From: Pseudoselenomonas ruminantium | Lineage (GTDB): Bacteria; Bacillota; Negativicutes; Selenomonadales; Selenomonadaceae | Assembly: GCF_900104055.1 (NCBI RefSeq) | Contig: NZ_FNJQ01000003.1 | Span: forward strand, 62,001 to 126,000 | Reading direction: 5' to 3' | DNA length: 64,000 nucleotides | In this document: one piece after another, positions 1 through 8,963 of the stretch | Layout: every line of letters starts with the position of its first letter | Numbering within the stretch: position 1 is the stretch's first letter | Notes under the pieces: model-generated | What the model saw: the letters and a program-made list of their open reading frames with translations, nothing else | What the model was told of the DNA's origin: nothing | Databases searched by the model: none | Position numbers and translations under genes: made by a program

Positions 1-997
1 ATACGATGGTGAAGAAGAAGAGCATCCAGGTCTGGAGCATTTCACCGGGCAGCGCCCAGACGAACCAGCTGATAACACCCAGCCCGGAGAAGATGGCATA
101 TACCTTGCGGCGGTTGAATTTATCCGCCGTGTACATAAAGATGATCGTCGTCACGATGCAGACGGCAAAGTTCAGCGCCGTCATGCCGAGGGCCATGGAG
201 TTGCTGAGGTTGCCTACATGCTCATAGACATAAGGCATGAAGAAACCATTGGTGCTGGCGGCCAGATTCCAGAAGGCGTATACGCAGACACAGAGAGCGA
301 CGGTCTTGAAGCTCGTGCCACGCAGGATATCAGCATAGCGGACTTTTTTCTGCTTGATGCCCTTGGCCGCCATCTCTTCTTCCTGCTTCTTGGCTGCGGC
401 CCATTCCGTGGATTCCGGCATCTTAAGGCGCTGATACCAAATCCAGGCGGCTACTACAATGAGGTGGGCGAAAATCAGACGGTTGCCCAGCAGCCCAAAC
501 ATCTCGTTCATGGGAATGGAAGCGGCAAACACTACCACAGGGCCAAGCATCCACGCAATCTGCGCCGAGCCGCAGTGTTTCGCCCGATTCCTTGAAGGCG
601 CTTCTTCGGCGATAAAGGTCCAGGAAGCGACCACATCCGCGCCGACCATTAAGCCGACAATGACATAGCCTAAGAGGAACATGGGGTAGTTGGTAGCCAG
701 ACAGATGATGGCCACACCGATCATGTAGATGAGCAGTGCCCAGTTATAAACGAATTTGCGGCCATACTTATCGCAGATTTTGCCGCCAATCAGTGCACCG
801 ATAGCTGCACCGCCGGTATTGGAGGAGAGTGCGGCCAAAAGCCCCATCTGCACACTGCTCATGCCCAGATAATCCTGCCACATGGTCAGCCCCGAAGCCC
901 CGGCCACAATGGATCCGGCATCAATGTAGCTGATAAGACCGGCAATCAAGGTCTTTTTCCAGGCAGACATGTTGTAATCGAGTTTTACGTCAAACAC
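1..997 (-). CDS. MFS transporter, probable rhamnose permease (3' end beyond window)
   Basis: The reverse strand reads openly from a GTG at 997 to the left edge, about 332 residues. The start is preceded by GGAAGG seven bases upstream. The protein is strongly hydrophobic with repeated helices and carries an MFS motif-A-like loop (GGKICDKYGRKF) after the second helix. It is the last seen gene of the minus-strand rhaB-rhaA-rhaD cluster, about 106 bases after rhaD, so uptake of L-rhamnose is the natural inference. Substrate cannot be read from sequence, and the C-terminal helices are outside the window. Confidence 0.75.
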   Translation of the reverse strand, partial: MFDVKLDYNMSAWKKTLIAGLISYIDAGSIVAGASGLTMWQDYLGMSSVQMGLLAALSSNTGGAAIGALIGGKICDKYGRKFVYNWALLIYMIGVAIICLATNYPMFLLGYVIVGLMVGADVVASWTFIAEEAPSRNRAKHCGSAQIAWMLGPVVVFAASIPMNEMFGLLGNRLIFAHLIVVAAWIWYQRLKMPESTEWAAAKKQEEEMAAKGIKQKKVRYADILRGTSFKTVALCVCVYAFWNLAASTNGFFMPYVYEHVGNLSNSMALGMTALNFAVCIVTTIIFMYTADKFNRRKVYAIFSGLGVISWFVWALPGEMLQTWMLFFFTIV

Positions 998-1103
998 TTC
1001 TTACCCTTCCTTTCGCCGTTTGCTATGCAATTAGCAAACCTTTAAAAATTAAGATAATTTCATCTATTGTTATGGCAGAAGCATTGCTTCCGCCACGACA
1101 ACC

Positions 1104-1922
1104 TTAATCCAAAAGCGCCTCATTCAGGTCAATATGGAATTCCTTGGCCAAATCTAGGAAGTTCTCCCTGGTGATGGTTTGTTTCTTGCCCCCCATGGAG
1201 CGGACTTTGACGCAGATTTCGGCAGCTTTTTCCACCGTATCCATCAGGCCGAAGGCCTCGTCGAAATCATCGCCGCAGACAAAGAGTCCATGATGGGCCC
1301 AGACGACGACACGATATTTTTCCATGAGTTTCGTGGAGGCATCGGCAATGGCCTTGCCACCAGGTACCATCCAGGGGACTACGCCCAGCCCTTCGGGGAA
1401 GATAACGGGGTCTTCCGTCGCCATTTCCCAGAGCTCCCGAGTAAACTCCTTGTCATTTAAGGGCAGGACGAAGGTCAGGGCAATCAGATTGGTGGGATGG
1501 GCATGGTAAATCACCCGGTTCCTGCCTGCGGTAAGTCTTTTCTTCAGTTCGTGATTGCCCAGATGGGTGGGCAGTTCGCTGGTGGGACGGCCGCCATCGG
1601 TCAGGCCCCAGACGATGCCATAGTTTTCGCCCTTGTCGTCCACAAGAATGACCGCGATATTCTTCTCTGGGCACAGCTCTACATTGCGCATATACTTGCC
1701 GCTGCCCGTGACCAGGAAATATTCCCCGGCCAATTCCGGCACGCTATTGCCGATAGGCAGCCACTCATCCACCTGATGCAGCGAGTTCTTAACTTCAGCA
1801 ATCTCCTCTGCGGGGATGCGATAGGTGAGGTTTCCCCCATTGCGTTCATGCCAGCCTTTTCTGAATGCATCCGCGGTCAGACGGATAAAGCCCTCCATAA
1901 ATTTTGCGTCTTTGATATCCAT
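1104..1922 (-). CDS. rhaD: Rhamnulose-1-phosphate aldolase
   Basis: This 272-residue class II aldolase is close to the 274 of E. coli RhaD. It cleaves L-rhamnulose-1-phosphate to dihydroxyacetone phosphate and L-lactaldehyde. The zinc-binding HAHPTN motif lies mid-protein and a third ligand histidine is in VVWAHHGLF. ATG 1922 is preferred over the upstream GTG at 1943 because it has AGGGAG at proper distance and does not overlap rhaA. It is the third gene of the rhamnose operon, 17 bases after rhaA. Confidence 0.93.
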   Translation of the reverse strand: MDIKDAKFMEGFIRLTADAFRKGWHERNGGNLTYRIPAEEIAEVKNSLHQVDEWLPIGNSVPELAGEYFLVTGSGKYMRNVELCPEKNIAVILVDDKGENYGIVWGLTDGGRPTSELPTHLGNHELKKRLTAGRNRVIYHAHPTNLIALTFVLPLNDKEFTRELWEMATEDPVIFPEGLGVVPWMVPGGKAIADASTKLMEKYRVVVWAHHGLFVCGDDFDEAFGLMDTVEKAAEICVKVRSMGGKKQTITRENFLDLAKEFHIDLNEALLD

Positions 1923-1939
1923 GAAAAACAACTCCCTAT

Positions 1940-3199
1940 TCACACGCGCTTTGCCTGCACGTTTCGTTCATATTCTTCCACCTGACGGAACCACTCGCCA
2001 TCCTGGGGTGCATCATTGCGGCTGCAGAACTCTGCCCAGACATCGGCCATGGGCAGAAGTTTCAGTTCCTCCCGCAGAACCATCAATTTGCTGAAGTTCC
2101 CCTTATCCTGCAAAGCCTTGAGTTCCTCCACCGGTTGCAGCATCGCATAGAGCAGGGCCTTCTGGAAATTGCGGTAACCCACCGTCCAGGCTGCCACACG
2201 GTTAATGGAGGCATCGAAGTAATCCAGGGCCATCTTGACCTTGCCATCGAGGCCATCGCAGCGCACAATTTCCCGGGCGATTTCACGCGTCTCATCGTCA
2301 AAGAGCACCACATGGTCGCTGTCCCAGCGCACCGGACGGGTTACATGCAGGGCGATTTCATCGAAGAAGGTCAGCAGGGCCGGAATCTTGTCGCTGACCA
2401 CTTCCGTGGGATGATAATGGCCGTTATCCATCAGCGGAATGCACTTATCCTTGTTCATGGCCGCATAGGTCAGGGCAAATTCCCCGCTGCCCGCCGTATA
2501 GGATTCCACGCCGATGCCAAAGACCTTGCTTTCCACGCAGGGTTTCACCTTTTGGAAATCAAAGGGCTCAACGAGAATCGCATCAATGCTTTCCTTGTAG
2601 CGCTTGCGGGGGCCAAGACGATCACCGGGAATATCCTTGAAACCGTCACCGGTCCAGATATTCATCACGCAGGGCTGACCAAGTTCCTCCGCCAAATAGG
2701 AACTGATGCGGATGGAGGCTTTACCATGGTCAATCCAGAATTTGCGAGTTTCCTCATTGGGCGAAGACAAGGTCAGCGGGTCGCATTTAGGATGGGAGAA
2801 AAAGGTCGGGTTAAAGTCACAGCCCAGCCCCCTCTCCTTGCAGAATTCCACCCACTTGGCAAAATGTTTCGGCTCCAGCTTATCCCGATCCACCCACTCG
2901 CCCTCTTCAAAGATGGCATAATTGGCATGCAGATTCATCTTAGGCTTGCCCGGCACGAGGCTGATGACCTTGTCGATATCCGCCATCAACTCCTGCGGAT
3001 TCCGCGCCCGACCCGGGTAATTCCCCGTAGTCTGAATCCCGCCGGTCAACGGTTTATTCGGGTCCGTATCAAACCCGCGCACATCATCCCCCTGCCAGCA
3101 ATGCAGGGAAATGCTGACCTCCTTCAGCTTCGCCAGCACCTTCTCCACATCAATCCCCAAAGCAGCATATTTTTTCACAGCTTCCTCAAAACGAGACAT
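1940..3199 (-). CDS. rhaA: L-rhamnose isomerase
   Basis: The 419 residues from ATG 3199 match the length of E. coli RhaA exactly. The enzyme converts L-rhamnose to L-rhamnulose in the cytoplasm and needs divalent metal. Family-typical stretches include SISLHCWQGDDVRGF near the N-terminus and the metal-site region around LMDNGHYHPTE. A GGGGG ribosome site precedes the ATG; a longer in-frame extension to 3238 would overlap rhaB and is unlikely. It sits between rhaB (16-base gap) and rhaD. Confidence 0.95.
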   Translation of the reverse strand: MSRFEEAVKKYAALGIDVEKVLAKLKEVSISLHCWQGDDVRGFDTDPNKPLTGGIQTTGNYPGRARNPQELMADIDKVISLVPGKPKMNLHANYAIFEEGEWVDRDKLEPKHFAKWVEFCKERGLGCDFNPTFFSHPKCDPLTLSSPNEETRKFWIDHGKASIRISSYLAEELGQPCVMNIWTGDGFKDIPGDRLGPRKRYKESIDAILVEPFDFQKVKPCVESKVFGIGVESYTAGSGEFALTYAAMNKDKCIPLMDNGHYHPTEVVSDKIPALLTFFDEIALHVTRPVRWDSDHVVLFDDETREIAREIVRCDGLDGKVKMALDYFDASINRVAAWTVGYRNFQKALLYAMLQPVEELKALQDKGNFSKLMVLREELKLLPMADVWAEFCSRNDAPQDGEWFRQVEEYERNVQAKRV

Positions 3200-3215
3200 C
3201 ACAATACCCCCAACA

Positions 3216-4637
3216 TCACAATACGAACTTTCCTTCAACGGCCTTCACATCAAAGGACTTAGCAACCACTTGCCGCGCTTCATTCAAATCAGCGAAGCAT
3301 TTGTCTTTGAGCATCTGCGCCATCATATTCCCCAGCGCCGTAGCCTCCACAGGCCCGGCGAACACCTCTTTGCCCGTTTCCGCAGCCAGCAGTGCATTCA
3401 GGAATTTATCCTGACAGCCGCCACCAACTACATGGATCCGCGTATATTTCCTGCCCGTAACCGCTTCGATTTCCGCCACGGTCTGCGCATAACAGCGGGC
3501 CAGGCTCATATACACACAGTAGAGCAGTTCGCCTTCCGTTTCCGGCACTTCCTGGCCGGTTCTCCGGCAGTACTCCTTGATCGCTTCCGTCATGCTGTCC
3601 GGTGCCAAAAAGGATTCATCATTCACATTGACCACCGACGTGAAGTACCTGCCAATATAGGCCAGCTGGTAAAGCTCCTCGAAGGTGTATTTATGCCGGA
3701 ACTCCCGCCGCAGGGACTGCATCATCCACATGCCCATGATGTTTTTCAGATAGCGGTAGCGGTAATGATAGCCGCCTTCGTTGGTGAAGTTATGTTCCCG
3801 GCTCTTTTCCGTACAATCCGGAATCAGCCGTTCTATGCCCATCAGCGACCAGGTGCCGGAGCTCAGGAAAATCGCATCATCGGATGTCGTGGGCACCGCC
3901 ATCACGGCAGAGCCGGTATCATGGGTAGCTGGCAGGATGACTTCCGTCTGGAAACCAACTTCTGTGGCCATCTTTGCCGAAAGCATCCCGACCACATCTT
4001 TAGGCATATGCAGCTTGCCAAAGATCTTCGCAGGAATCCCTAGCTTTTCTAACAGCTCATAATCCCAGTCCTGGCTTTCTGCGTTGACGAGCTGGCTGGT
4101 CGTGGCATTGGTATACTCGTTGACCATCTGACCGGTCAACAGGTAATTCAGATACTCCGGAATCATCAGGAAATGCTCCGCCTGCTCCAAGAGTTCCGGT
4201 TGGCTCTTTTTTATGGCCATCAGCTGATAGATGGAATTAAAGAGCTGCTTCTGGATGCCGTTGCGGCTGTATAACTCGCTCTCCCCGATAACGCGGTAGA
4301 CTTCCTCATCCATCCCGCGGGTTCGGCTGTCGCGATAAGCCACCGTATCCCCTAACAGATTCCCCTCTTTATCGAGCAGGACAAAATCAACGCCCCAGGT
4401 ATCGATGGCCAGACTTGCCGGAATACGGTTTAACTTCTTACATTCTTTAAGTCCCGCTGTCACTTCTCTAAAAAGATGCTCGATATCCCAGCAAAGATGA
4501 CCGTCACGTTTTATGAGCTTATTTTCAAAGCGGTAGATTTCCTCAATGCGGATCTTGCCGTTCTCCAGCCAGCCCAGGATATGCCGGCCGCTGGAAGCAC
4601 CAATGTCAATGGCCAGATAATATTTCCGCTGTGCCAC
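3216..4637 (-). CDS. rhaB: Rhamnulokinase
   Basis: A FGGY-family sugar kinase of 473 residues that phosphorylates L-rhamnulose at C1. The phosphate-1 motif (AIDIGASSGRH) is at the N-terminus, followed by SLAIDTWGVDF, the substrate/catalytic HDTGSAV region and the adenosine motif VVGGGCQDKFLN. GTG 4637 is chosen because GGGGAG lies eight bases upstream; earlier in-frame codons lack a ribosome site. It is the first gene of the operon and is divergent from the DeoR regulator. Confidence 0.93.
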   Translation of the reverse strand: MAQRKYYLAIDIGASSGRHILGWLENGKIRIEEIYRFENKLIKRDGHLCWDIEHLFREVTAGLKECKKLNRIPASLAIDTWGVDFVLLDKEGNLLGDTVAYRDSRTRGMDEEVYRVIGESELYSRNGIQKQLFNSIYQLMAIKKSQPELLEQAEHFLMIPEYLNYLLTGQMVNEYTNATTSQLVNAESQDWDYELLEKLGIPAKIFGKLHMPKDVVGMLSAKMATEVGFQTEVILPATHDTGSAVMAVPTTSDDAIFLSSGTWSLMGIERLIPDCTEKSREHNFTNEGGYHYRYRYLKNIMGMWMMQSLRREFRHKYTFEELYQLAYIGRYFTSVVNVNDESFLAPDSMTEAIKEYCRRTGQEVPETEGELLYCVYMSLARCYAQTVAEIEAVTGRKYTRIHVVGGGCQDKFLNALLAAETGKEVFAGPVEATALGNMMAQMLKDKCFADLNEARQVVAKSFDVKAVEGKFVL

Positions 4638-4728
4638 ATTACCAACTCCCCTATACAAAACATTACCACTTACAACCGTCAATGTTGTTTCTTCTGTTTT
4701 GTTTTGGCTTATTTTTGCTTACAGGCTT

Positions 4729-4757
4729 ATAATACAACACAATAACAGAAAAATCAA
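4729..4757 (-). promoter_or_regulatory. Promoter of the rhamnose operon
   Basis: On the minus strand TTGATT (4757-4752) is followed after exactly 17 bases by TATTAT (4734-4729), a good vegetative promoter about 90 bases upstream of rhaB. Confidence 0.65.
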
Positions 4758-4790
4758 TAGCAAAAGCAGATATTTTTATGTGTTTTTCTG

Positions 4791-4827
4791 TTTTTATCTT
4801 TGTTTTCTTGCTTTTTTATCTTTGTTT
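4791..4827 (+). promoter_or_regulatory. Candidate DeoR operator: 15-bp direct repeat, 22-bp period
   Basis: The 15-mer TTTTTATCTTTGTTT occurs at 4791-4805 and again at 4813-4827, spaced two helical turns apart. The second copy fills the space between the -35 and -10 of the regulator promoter, and the pair lies upstream of the rhaB promoter. That placement fits autoregulation and control of the rhamnose genes. A weaker third copy may start at 4773. Confidence 0.5.
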
Positions 4828-4836
4828 CAGTATAAT
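4808..4836 (+). promoter_or_regulatory. Promoter of the DeoR-family regulator
   Basis: TTGCTT at 4808-4813 and a consensus TATAAT at 4831-4836 are separated by 17 bases, 35 bases before the start codon. Confidence 0.7.
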
Positions 4837-4870
4837 GTAGTTATAAATAAAGCAATCCGGGGTGATAATC

Positions 4871-5629
4871 ATGTTAGGTATTGAACGACGGCAGTTGATC
4901 ATGGATAAGATAAAACAGGATAAGAAGGTCTATGTGTCCGAGCTCAGCCAGCTGTTCCAGGTAACCGAAGAAACCGTGCGGCGGGATCTGGAAAAGCTCG
5001 AAGGAGACAACCTCCTGCGCCGCAGCTATGGCGGCGCGGTTCTCAACGAACAGAAAGCCAGTGAAGATTTATCCTTCCTTAAACGCAGCACCATCAACAG
5101 CGAGACCAAAGAATATATCGCGCAGAAGGCGCAGGACCTGATCAGCGACGGCGATACCATCATGGTGGACTCCAGCACCACCTGCCTGGCCCTCCTGCAT
5201 CATCTTCAGAAACACAAGGACATCACCATTATCACCAACAGCATACGTCTGGCCTACGATTTTTCCACCGCGCCCTTCCGCATCATCTCTACCGGCGGCT
5301 CCCTGCGGGCTAACTCCATGGCCCTCACCGGCTCTGCCACCTGCACGGCGCTCGAACGGTATTATGCCGATATCGCCCTGATCAGCTGCAAAGGCATCCA
5401 CAAGCAGCTCGGTGTCATGGAATCCAACGAGGAAGAATCCGTGGTCAAACAGATTATGCTGGCACAGGCCAAGAAATCCCTGCTGCTCATCGACAGCTCA
5501 AAATTCGATAAAACCGCCTTTGTCAAGACCTGCGAGCTATCCGCCATCGATACGCTGGTAACGGATAAACGCCCCGAAGACTCGTGGCTGGAAACCCTAA
5601 CCCAAAAACAGGTTGAACTCATATACTGA
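4871..5629 (+). CDS. DeoR-family transcriptional regulator, probable rhamnose repressor
   Basis: The 252-residue protein has an N-terminal DeoR helix-turn-helix (YVSELSQLFQVTEETVRRDL, then LLRRSYGGAV) and a C-terminal DeoRC sugar-phosphate sensor domain with TNSIRLA and STGGSLR loops. ATG 4871 follows GGGGTG at good distance; an upstream ATG at 4862 has none. Divergence from rhaB-rhaA-rhaD implies control of rhamnose use, probably responding to a phosphorylated intermediate. This is inference from context; E. coli uses AraC-type regulators for the same job. Confidence 0.85.
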   Translation: MLGIERRQLIMDKIKQDKKVYVSELSQLFQVTEETVRRDLEKLEGDNLLRRSYGGAVLNEQKASEDLSFLKRSTINSETKEYIAQKAQDLISDGDTIMVDSSTTCLALLHHLQKHKDITIITNSIRLAYDFSTAPFRIISTGGSLRANSMALTGSATCTALERYYADIALISCKGIHKQLGVMESNEEESVVKQIMLAQAKKSLLLIDSSKFDKTAFVKTCELSAIDTLVTDKRPEDSWLETLTQKQVELIY

Positions 5630-5630
5630 T

Positions 5631-5674
5631 AGAACCCCTGTCAGGCAGGAAATCTGCCCGACAGGGGTTCTTTT
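5631..5674 (+). terminator. Rho-independent terminator after the DeoR gene
   Basis: An 18-bp nearly perfect stem (5631-5648 with 5654-5671, loop of five) with core ACCCCTGTC is followed by TTTT. Confidence 0.9.
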
Positions 5675-5678
5675 ATGC

Positions 5679-6221
5679 TTATTTCGTTTTATGTCCCTGC
5701 CAGCGCCAGACTGCATAGCTGCCTAGAAATGCCAGCAGGATGCCCGTCAGCACATCCGAGGGATAATGAACGCCCACATACAGGCGGGAAAAAGCCATCA
5801 GCAGGGCAAAGGCGAACACGGTATAACGAACTGCTTTTCCCTCTTGTGACCAAAGGAGAATCCAGGCCACGGAAAAGGACGAGACCGTATGGACAGAAGG
5901 AAAAGAATAGGAATGCGGCGGCTTAACGAGCGGCACCAATTCTGCCATACTCAGGAACGGCCGGGGACGCATCACCAGATTCTTGATGGTTTCCGCAACG
6001 CCAACGCAGATCAGGAAGGATATCCCCGCCACCATGCCGAGCTTACGGGTTTTCGGATAGATAAGCAGGAACAGCAGCAAAACCAGCCAGATAAGCCCCT
6101 TGTTCCCCATGGTCGTTACCTCACAGATAATCCCCGTCAGCCAGTCGCAGCGTATATTATCCTGTATAAAAAGCAAAATCATCTGGTCCAAAGCCCTAGA
6201 AACCTCCCATAATCGCATCAT
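5679..6221 (-). CDS. PAP2-family membrane phosphatase
   Basis: This 180-residue membrane protein has the three phosphatase motifs: KNLVMRPRP, SFPSVHT, and SRLYVGVHYPSDV. Such proteins dephosphorylate lipid phosphates such as undecaprenyl pyrophosphate or phosphatidate on the outer face of the membrane. About five helices are visible. Two adjacent ATGs (6221, 6218) overlap the stop of the FliB-like gene, so the two genes are translationally coupled. The exact lipid substrate is unknown. Confidence 0.88.
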   Translation of the reverse strand: MMRLWEVSRALDQMILLFIQDNIRCDWLTGIICEVTTMGNKGLIWLVLLLFLLIYPKTRKLGMVAGISFLICVGVAETIKNLVMRPRPFLSMAELVPLVKPPHSYSFPSVHTVSSFSVAWILLWSQEGKAVRYTVFAFALLMAFSRLYVGVHYPSDVLTGILLAFLGSYAVWRWQGHKTK

Positions 6222-7069
6222 AATCCTGCCAGTGATTCCAATAGGATCCTGACATTCTCGGTGCTGTACTCGATCTGCTCGGACCAGCGGCGGATTGACT
6301 CGTCAAGTTGACCGGTCAACCGATACTGCAAATAGATAAAATCGGTATTCAGCTGTGCATAGGACAGCACCGTCCCCCAGTCATACTGTGTCACATGCTC
6401 CAATGCACGATAAAGGATGTACTGATAGATGCGGTCAAAACACTGCGGTACGTCTGCATCGCCTGCCAGCCGTCCCGCACGCAGCTTTGCCAGCTGTGCC
6501 GTCCAGGCCTCATCGATGGGCTCCGTCTTTTGCATGCAATCCAGCACAAAGGCGGCATCATCCGCGGTAAGCCCTGTCTGATAGCCCAGGTCCTCATCAC
6601 TGACCGGCAAAGCTAAACGCTGCAGCACCTCTTGGAACGAGAGCCTCTCTCCGGACTCCGTCCGAAAATGCAGCCACGTTTCCTCCGCCAGCAGCAGCTC
6701 ACAGCTTTTTTCACAGCTAAGCCCGACACCAGCCAGCTCATAATCGCCCAAGGTCACAAAAAACCGCGGGTGGTTCGTGCAGATATCGCATAGTATGGAC
6801 TCATCCGCCTCACGGATCAGTTCACAAAGACCGTCCTCACGCAGGAACGGACAGCGGTCATCCGCACGAAGGCGGAACTGCCAGATTCCATCGACCTCGA
6901 CGATATCCTGCCGGATGGCCTCGCCGAGCGGCCCGGAGAGCTCTCGATATCTTGCTGCTGTTGCGGCATCGATATCGATTTCCCAACCCGCGCAGCAAGT
7001 ATGCTGACATCTATCGGCCTTGCAGCAGAAATCCTTGTAAAACTCAGGATATATTGTAGTCAAACTCAA
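6218..7069 (-). CDS. FliB-like cysteine-rich protein (putative protein lysine N-methylase), short form
   Basis: The 283-residue protein starts with the FliB-family signature: an early CC, then CQHTCCAGWEID, and later CPFLREDGLC and CDICTNHPRF. FliB methylates flagellin lysines in enterobacteria and has about 400 residues, so this copy is short at the C-terminus. TTG 7069 is the best start (AAGG seven bases upstream); the open frame extends into the thioesterase gene but that part reads as a shadow. No flagellar gene is near, so the substrate is open. Confidence 0.7.
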   Translation of the reverse strand: MSLTTIYPEFYKDFCCKADRCQHTCCAGWEIDIDAATAARYRELSGPLGEAIRQDIVEVDGIWQFRLRADDRCPFLREDGLCELIREADESILCDICTNHPRFFVTLGDYELAGVGLSCEKSCELLLAEETWLHFRTESGERLSFQEVLQRLALPVSDEDLGYQTGLTADDAAFVLDCMQKTEPIDEAWTAQLAKLRAGRLAGDADVPQCFDRIYQYILYRALEHVTQYDWGTVLSYAQLNTDFIYLQYRLTGQLDESIRRWSEQIEYSTENVRILLESLAGL

Positions 7070-7082
7070 ATGCTTACCTTCT

Positions 7083-7559
7083 TTATTTGCCTTTTTTCGC
7101 TTCTTCGCGTTGTTTTTTCCGCTGATGATAAAGCTCATGGCGTTTTCTGGCGGCTTCAAAGGCTGCCTTCTCTTCTTCTGTTTCCAGTTCCAACGGCGGC
7201 ACGGCCATGGGACGGCCATTGCGGTCCAAGGCCACCATCGTGAAATAAGCGGACAGGGCATGCTGCGGTCCCTGTTCGGCTTCCAGCACCTCCACTTCCA
7301 CATTGACCGCCACTTCCATGGAAGTATGGCCTACATAGATGACCTCGGCGGTACAGGTCACCAAATCACCAATCAATATCGGGGTATGGAATTCCAGCTC
7401 ATCCACGCGGGCCGTTACCACATTGGAACGGCTATACTTGCGAGCTGCGGCATACGCCGTGGAATCCATCATCTTCATCAGTTCGCCGCCATGAACATTA
7501 CCACTGGGATTCGTCTGGCTGGGCATCATCACTTCACTCAAATAAATCTTAGTCGACAT
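7083..7559 (-). CDS. Acyl-CoA thioesterase, hotdog fold (YciA/BACH type)
   Basis: A single hotdog domain of 158 residues with the family motif NPSGNVHGGELMKMMD, where the asparagine/aspartate pair forms the catalytic site. It hydrolyses acyl-CoA thioesters in the cytoplasm. The last 35 residues are highly charged (Lys/Glu/Arg). GGAGG precedes ATG 7559. It leads the minus-strand group with the FliB-like and PAP2 genes and is divergent from the thiolase operon. Confidence 0.88.
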   Translation of the reverse strand: MSTKIYLSEVMMPSQTNPSGNVHGGELMKMMDSTAYAAARKYSRSNVVTARVDELEFHTPILIGDLVTCTAEVIYVGHTSMEVAVNVEVEVLEAEQGPQHALSAYFTMVALDRNGRPMAVPPLELETEEEKAAFEAARKRHELYHQRKKQREEAKKGK

Positions 7560-7751
7560 AAATCCTCCATTACGCTGATAAATAATTTTACTCGATATTG
7601 TTGCTAATTATAACATAAATCCACCGGAAAACAAGAACATTTGTGACAGGCAGCAAACATTATGCCCATGGCCGCCGCCAATCGCCGTTCACAGCAAAAT
7701 GCGCCCAACCGGAAACCATATTGCTATAGTAAACTTGCCTATTTGTAAAAG

Positions 7752-7780
7752 TTGACGTTAAGTTGACAGACGTTTATAAT
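7752..7780 (+). promoter_or_regulatory. Strong promoter of the thiolase operon
   Basis: TTGACG (7752-7757), 17 bases, then TATAAT (7775-7780), 35 bases before the thiolase start. A second TTGACA at 7762 repeats the -35 sequence as a short direct repeat (GTTGAC twice, 10-bp period), possibly an activator contact. Confidence 0.75.
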
Positions 7781-7814
7781 GAGAGGTGTTTTTGGAAAAA
7801 CAAGGGGTTCAAAA

Positions 7815-8963
7815 ATGGAAGAAGTATATGTATTAGGCGCTATGCGCACACCGATTGTGGGAAAAAACGGCCTGTTCCGCACCATTAGGCCGGAAGTTTT
7901 GGGCGCGGAAGTGATCAAAGCCTTAGCAGCGAAATTTCAGCTGCAGCAGATCGATGGCATCTTCGGGGGCAATGCCGTAGGCACCGGCGGCAATCTCACC
8001 CGCCTGATGGGCCTAATGGCAGGACTGCCTGCCTCCGTGCCTGCCTGTACCGTCGATATGCAGTGTGCCTCCGCGGCGGCTGCCTTGTCCCTGGCGTATG
8101 CCAAGATTGCCAGCGGCCAGGGTGACCTCTATCTGGCCGGCGGCATGGAAAGTTCCTCCCTGCAGCCGCTGCGCATTTATGCACCTGCAGATGAACGCTA
8201 TCACCTGACACCCGCGCAGGACGGCCGCTACTATACCGCACAGTTTGCCCCGGAGGACCTGGCACCGGATACCATGCTGCGGGGAGCCGAACAAACAGCC
8301 CGGCAGGAGGGCATCACCCGGCAGGAATTGGACGAATGGGCGCTGCGTTCCCATAAACGTGCAGCCCAAGCAGCAGCCCAGGGCAGCCTGCAGGACATCA
8401 TCGTCCCAATCCAGGGGCAGACAAAGGATGACGGCATCCGGCCGCGGATGAGTGAAAAACTCCTAAGGCGCCTGCCCCTGCTGCTGGGCGAAGGCACTTC
8501 CCTTACCGCCGGTAATGCCTGCCTGATCAATGACGGCGCCGCTTTTGCCGTACTAGCAGGCAAAAACTATGTCCGGCAACACAGGCTGAAGCCGCTGGCC
8601 AAGATCGTGGGGACCGCCGCTTTGGGCGGCAATCCGGCCGAAAGCCCCCGGGGCGCCATGGCCACTGCCGACAAACTGCTCAATCGCCTGGGCTGGAACT
8701 ATGAGCAGCTGCAGGCCATTGAATTCAACGAAGCCTTTGCCGTGATTGACGTGCTGTTTGCCCGCCAGCACCCGGACTGCCTTGACCGCTATAACCGCTT
8801 CGGCGGGGCACTGGCCTATGGCCATCCCTACGGTGCATCAGGCGGCATCCTGCTGGCGCACCTGCTGAAATCCCTGCAGGCTGCCGGCGGCGGCCGGGGA
8901 ATCCTCGCCATAGCAGGGGCCGGTGGCATGGGGGAAGCAATTGCATTGGAGTGGATTTCATGA
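7815..8963 (+). CDS. Thiolase-family protein lacking the usual second catalytic cysteine
   Basis: The 382-residue protein has thiolase landmarks: the nucleophile motif VDMQCASAAAA near residue 88, NEAFAV, and GHPYGASGG with the catalytic histidine. In canonical thiolases the C-terminal loop reads Cys-x-Gly-Gly-Gly; here it is LAIAGAGGMGEA, with no cysteine. That residue is the acid/base for carbon-carbon bond chemistry, so this enzyme may work as an acyl transferase or have shifted chemistry. AAGGGG precedes ATG 7815. Its stop overlaps the acyl-CoA ligase start in ATGA, a coupled operon. Confidence 0.85.
   Translation: MEEVYVLGAMRTPIVGKNGLFRTIRPEVLGAEVIKALAAKFQLQQIDGIFGGNAVGTGGNLTRLMGLMAGLPASVPACTVDMQCASAAAALSLAYAKIASGQGDLYLAGGMESSSLQPLRIYAPADERYHLTPAQDGRYYTAQFAPEDLAPDTMLRGAEQTARQEGITRQELDEWALRSHKRAAQAAAQGSLQDIIVPIQGQTKDDGIRPRMSEKLLRRLPLLLGEGTSLTAGNACLINDGAAFAVLAGKNYVRQHRLKPLAKIVGTAALGGNPAESPRGAMATADKLLNRLGWNYEQLQAIEFNEAFAVIDVLFARQHPDCLDRYNRFGGALAYGHPYGASGGILLAHLLKSLQAAGGGRGILAIAGAGGMGEAIALEWIS

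Noticed and set aside
540-620. Possible frameshift in the left-edge MFS gene
   Set aside because: Direct translation of the reverse strand is continuous through this region; the plus-strand frames are shadows.
2135-3262. Long plus-strand open frame opposite rhaA (375 codons)
   Set aside because: Antisense shadow of a highly conserved gene; no ribosome site and composition of a mirrored frame.
7069-7303. N-terminal extension of the FliB-like protein
   Set aside because: The extra 78 codons overlap the thioesterase gene and read as Trp/Arg-rich mirror sequence; TTG 7069 has a ribosome site.
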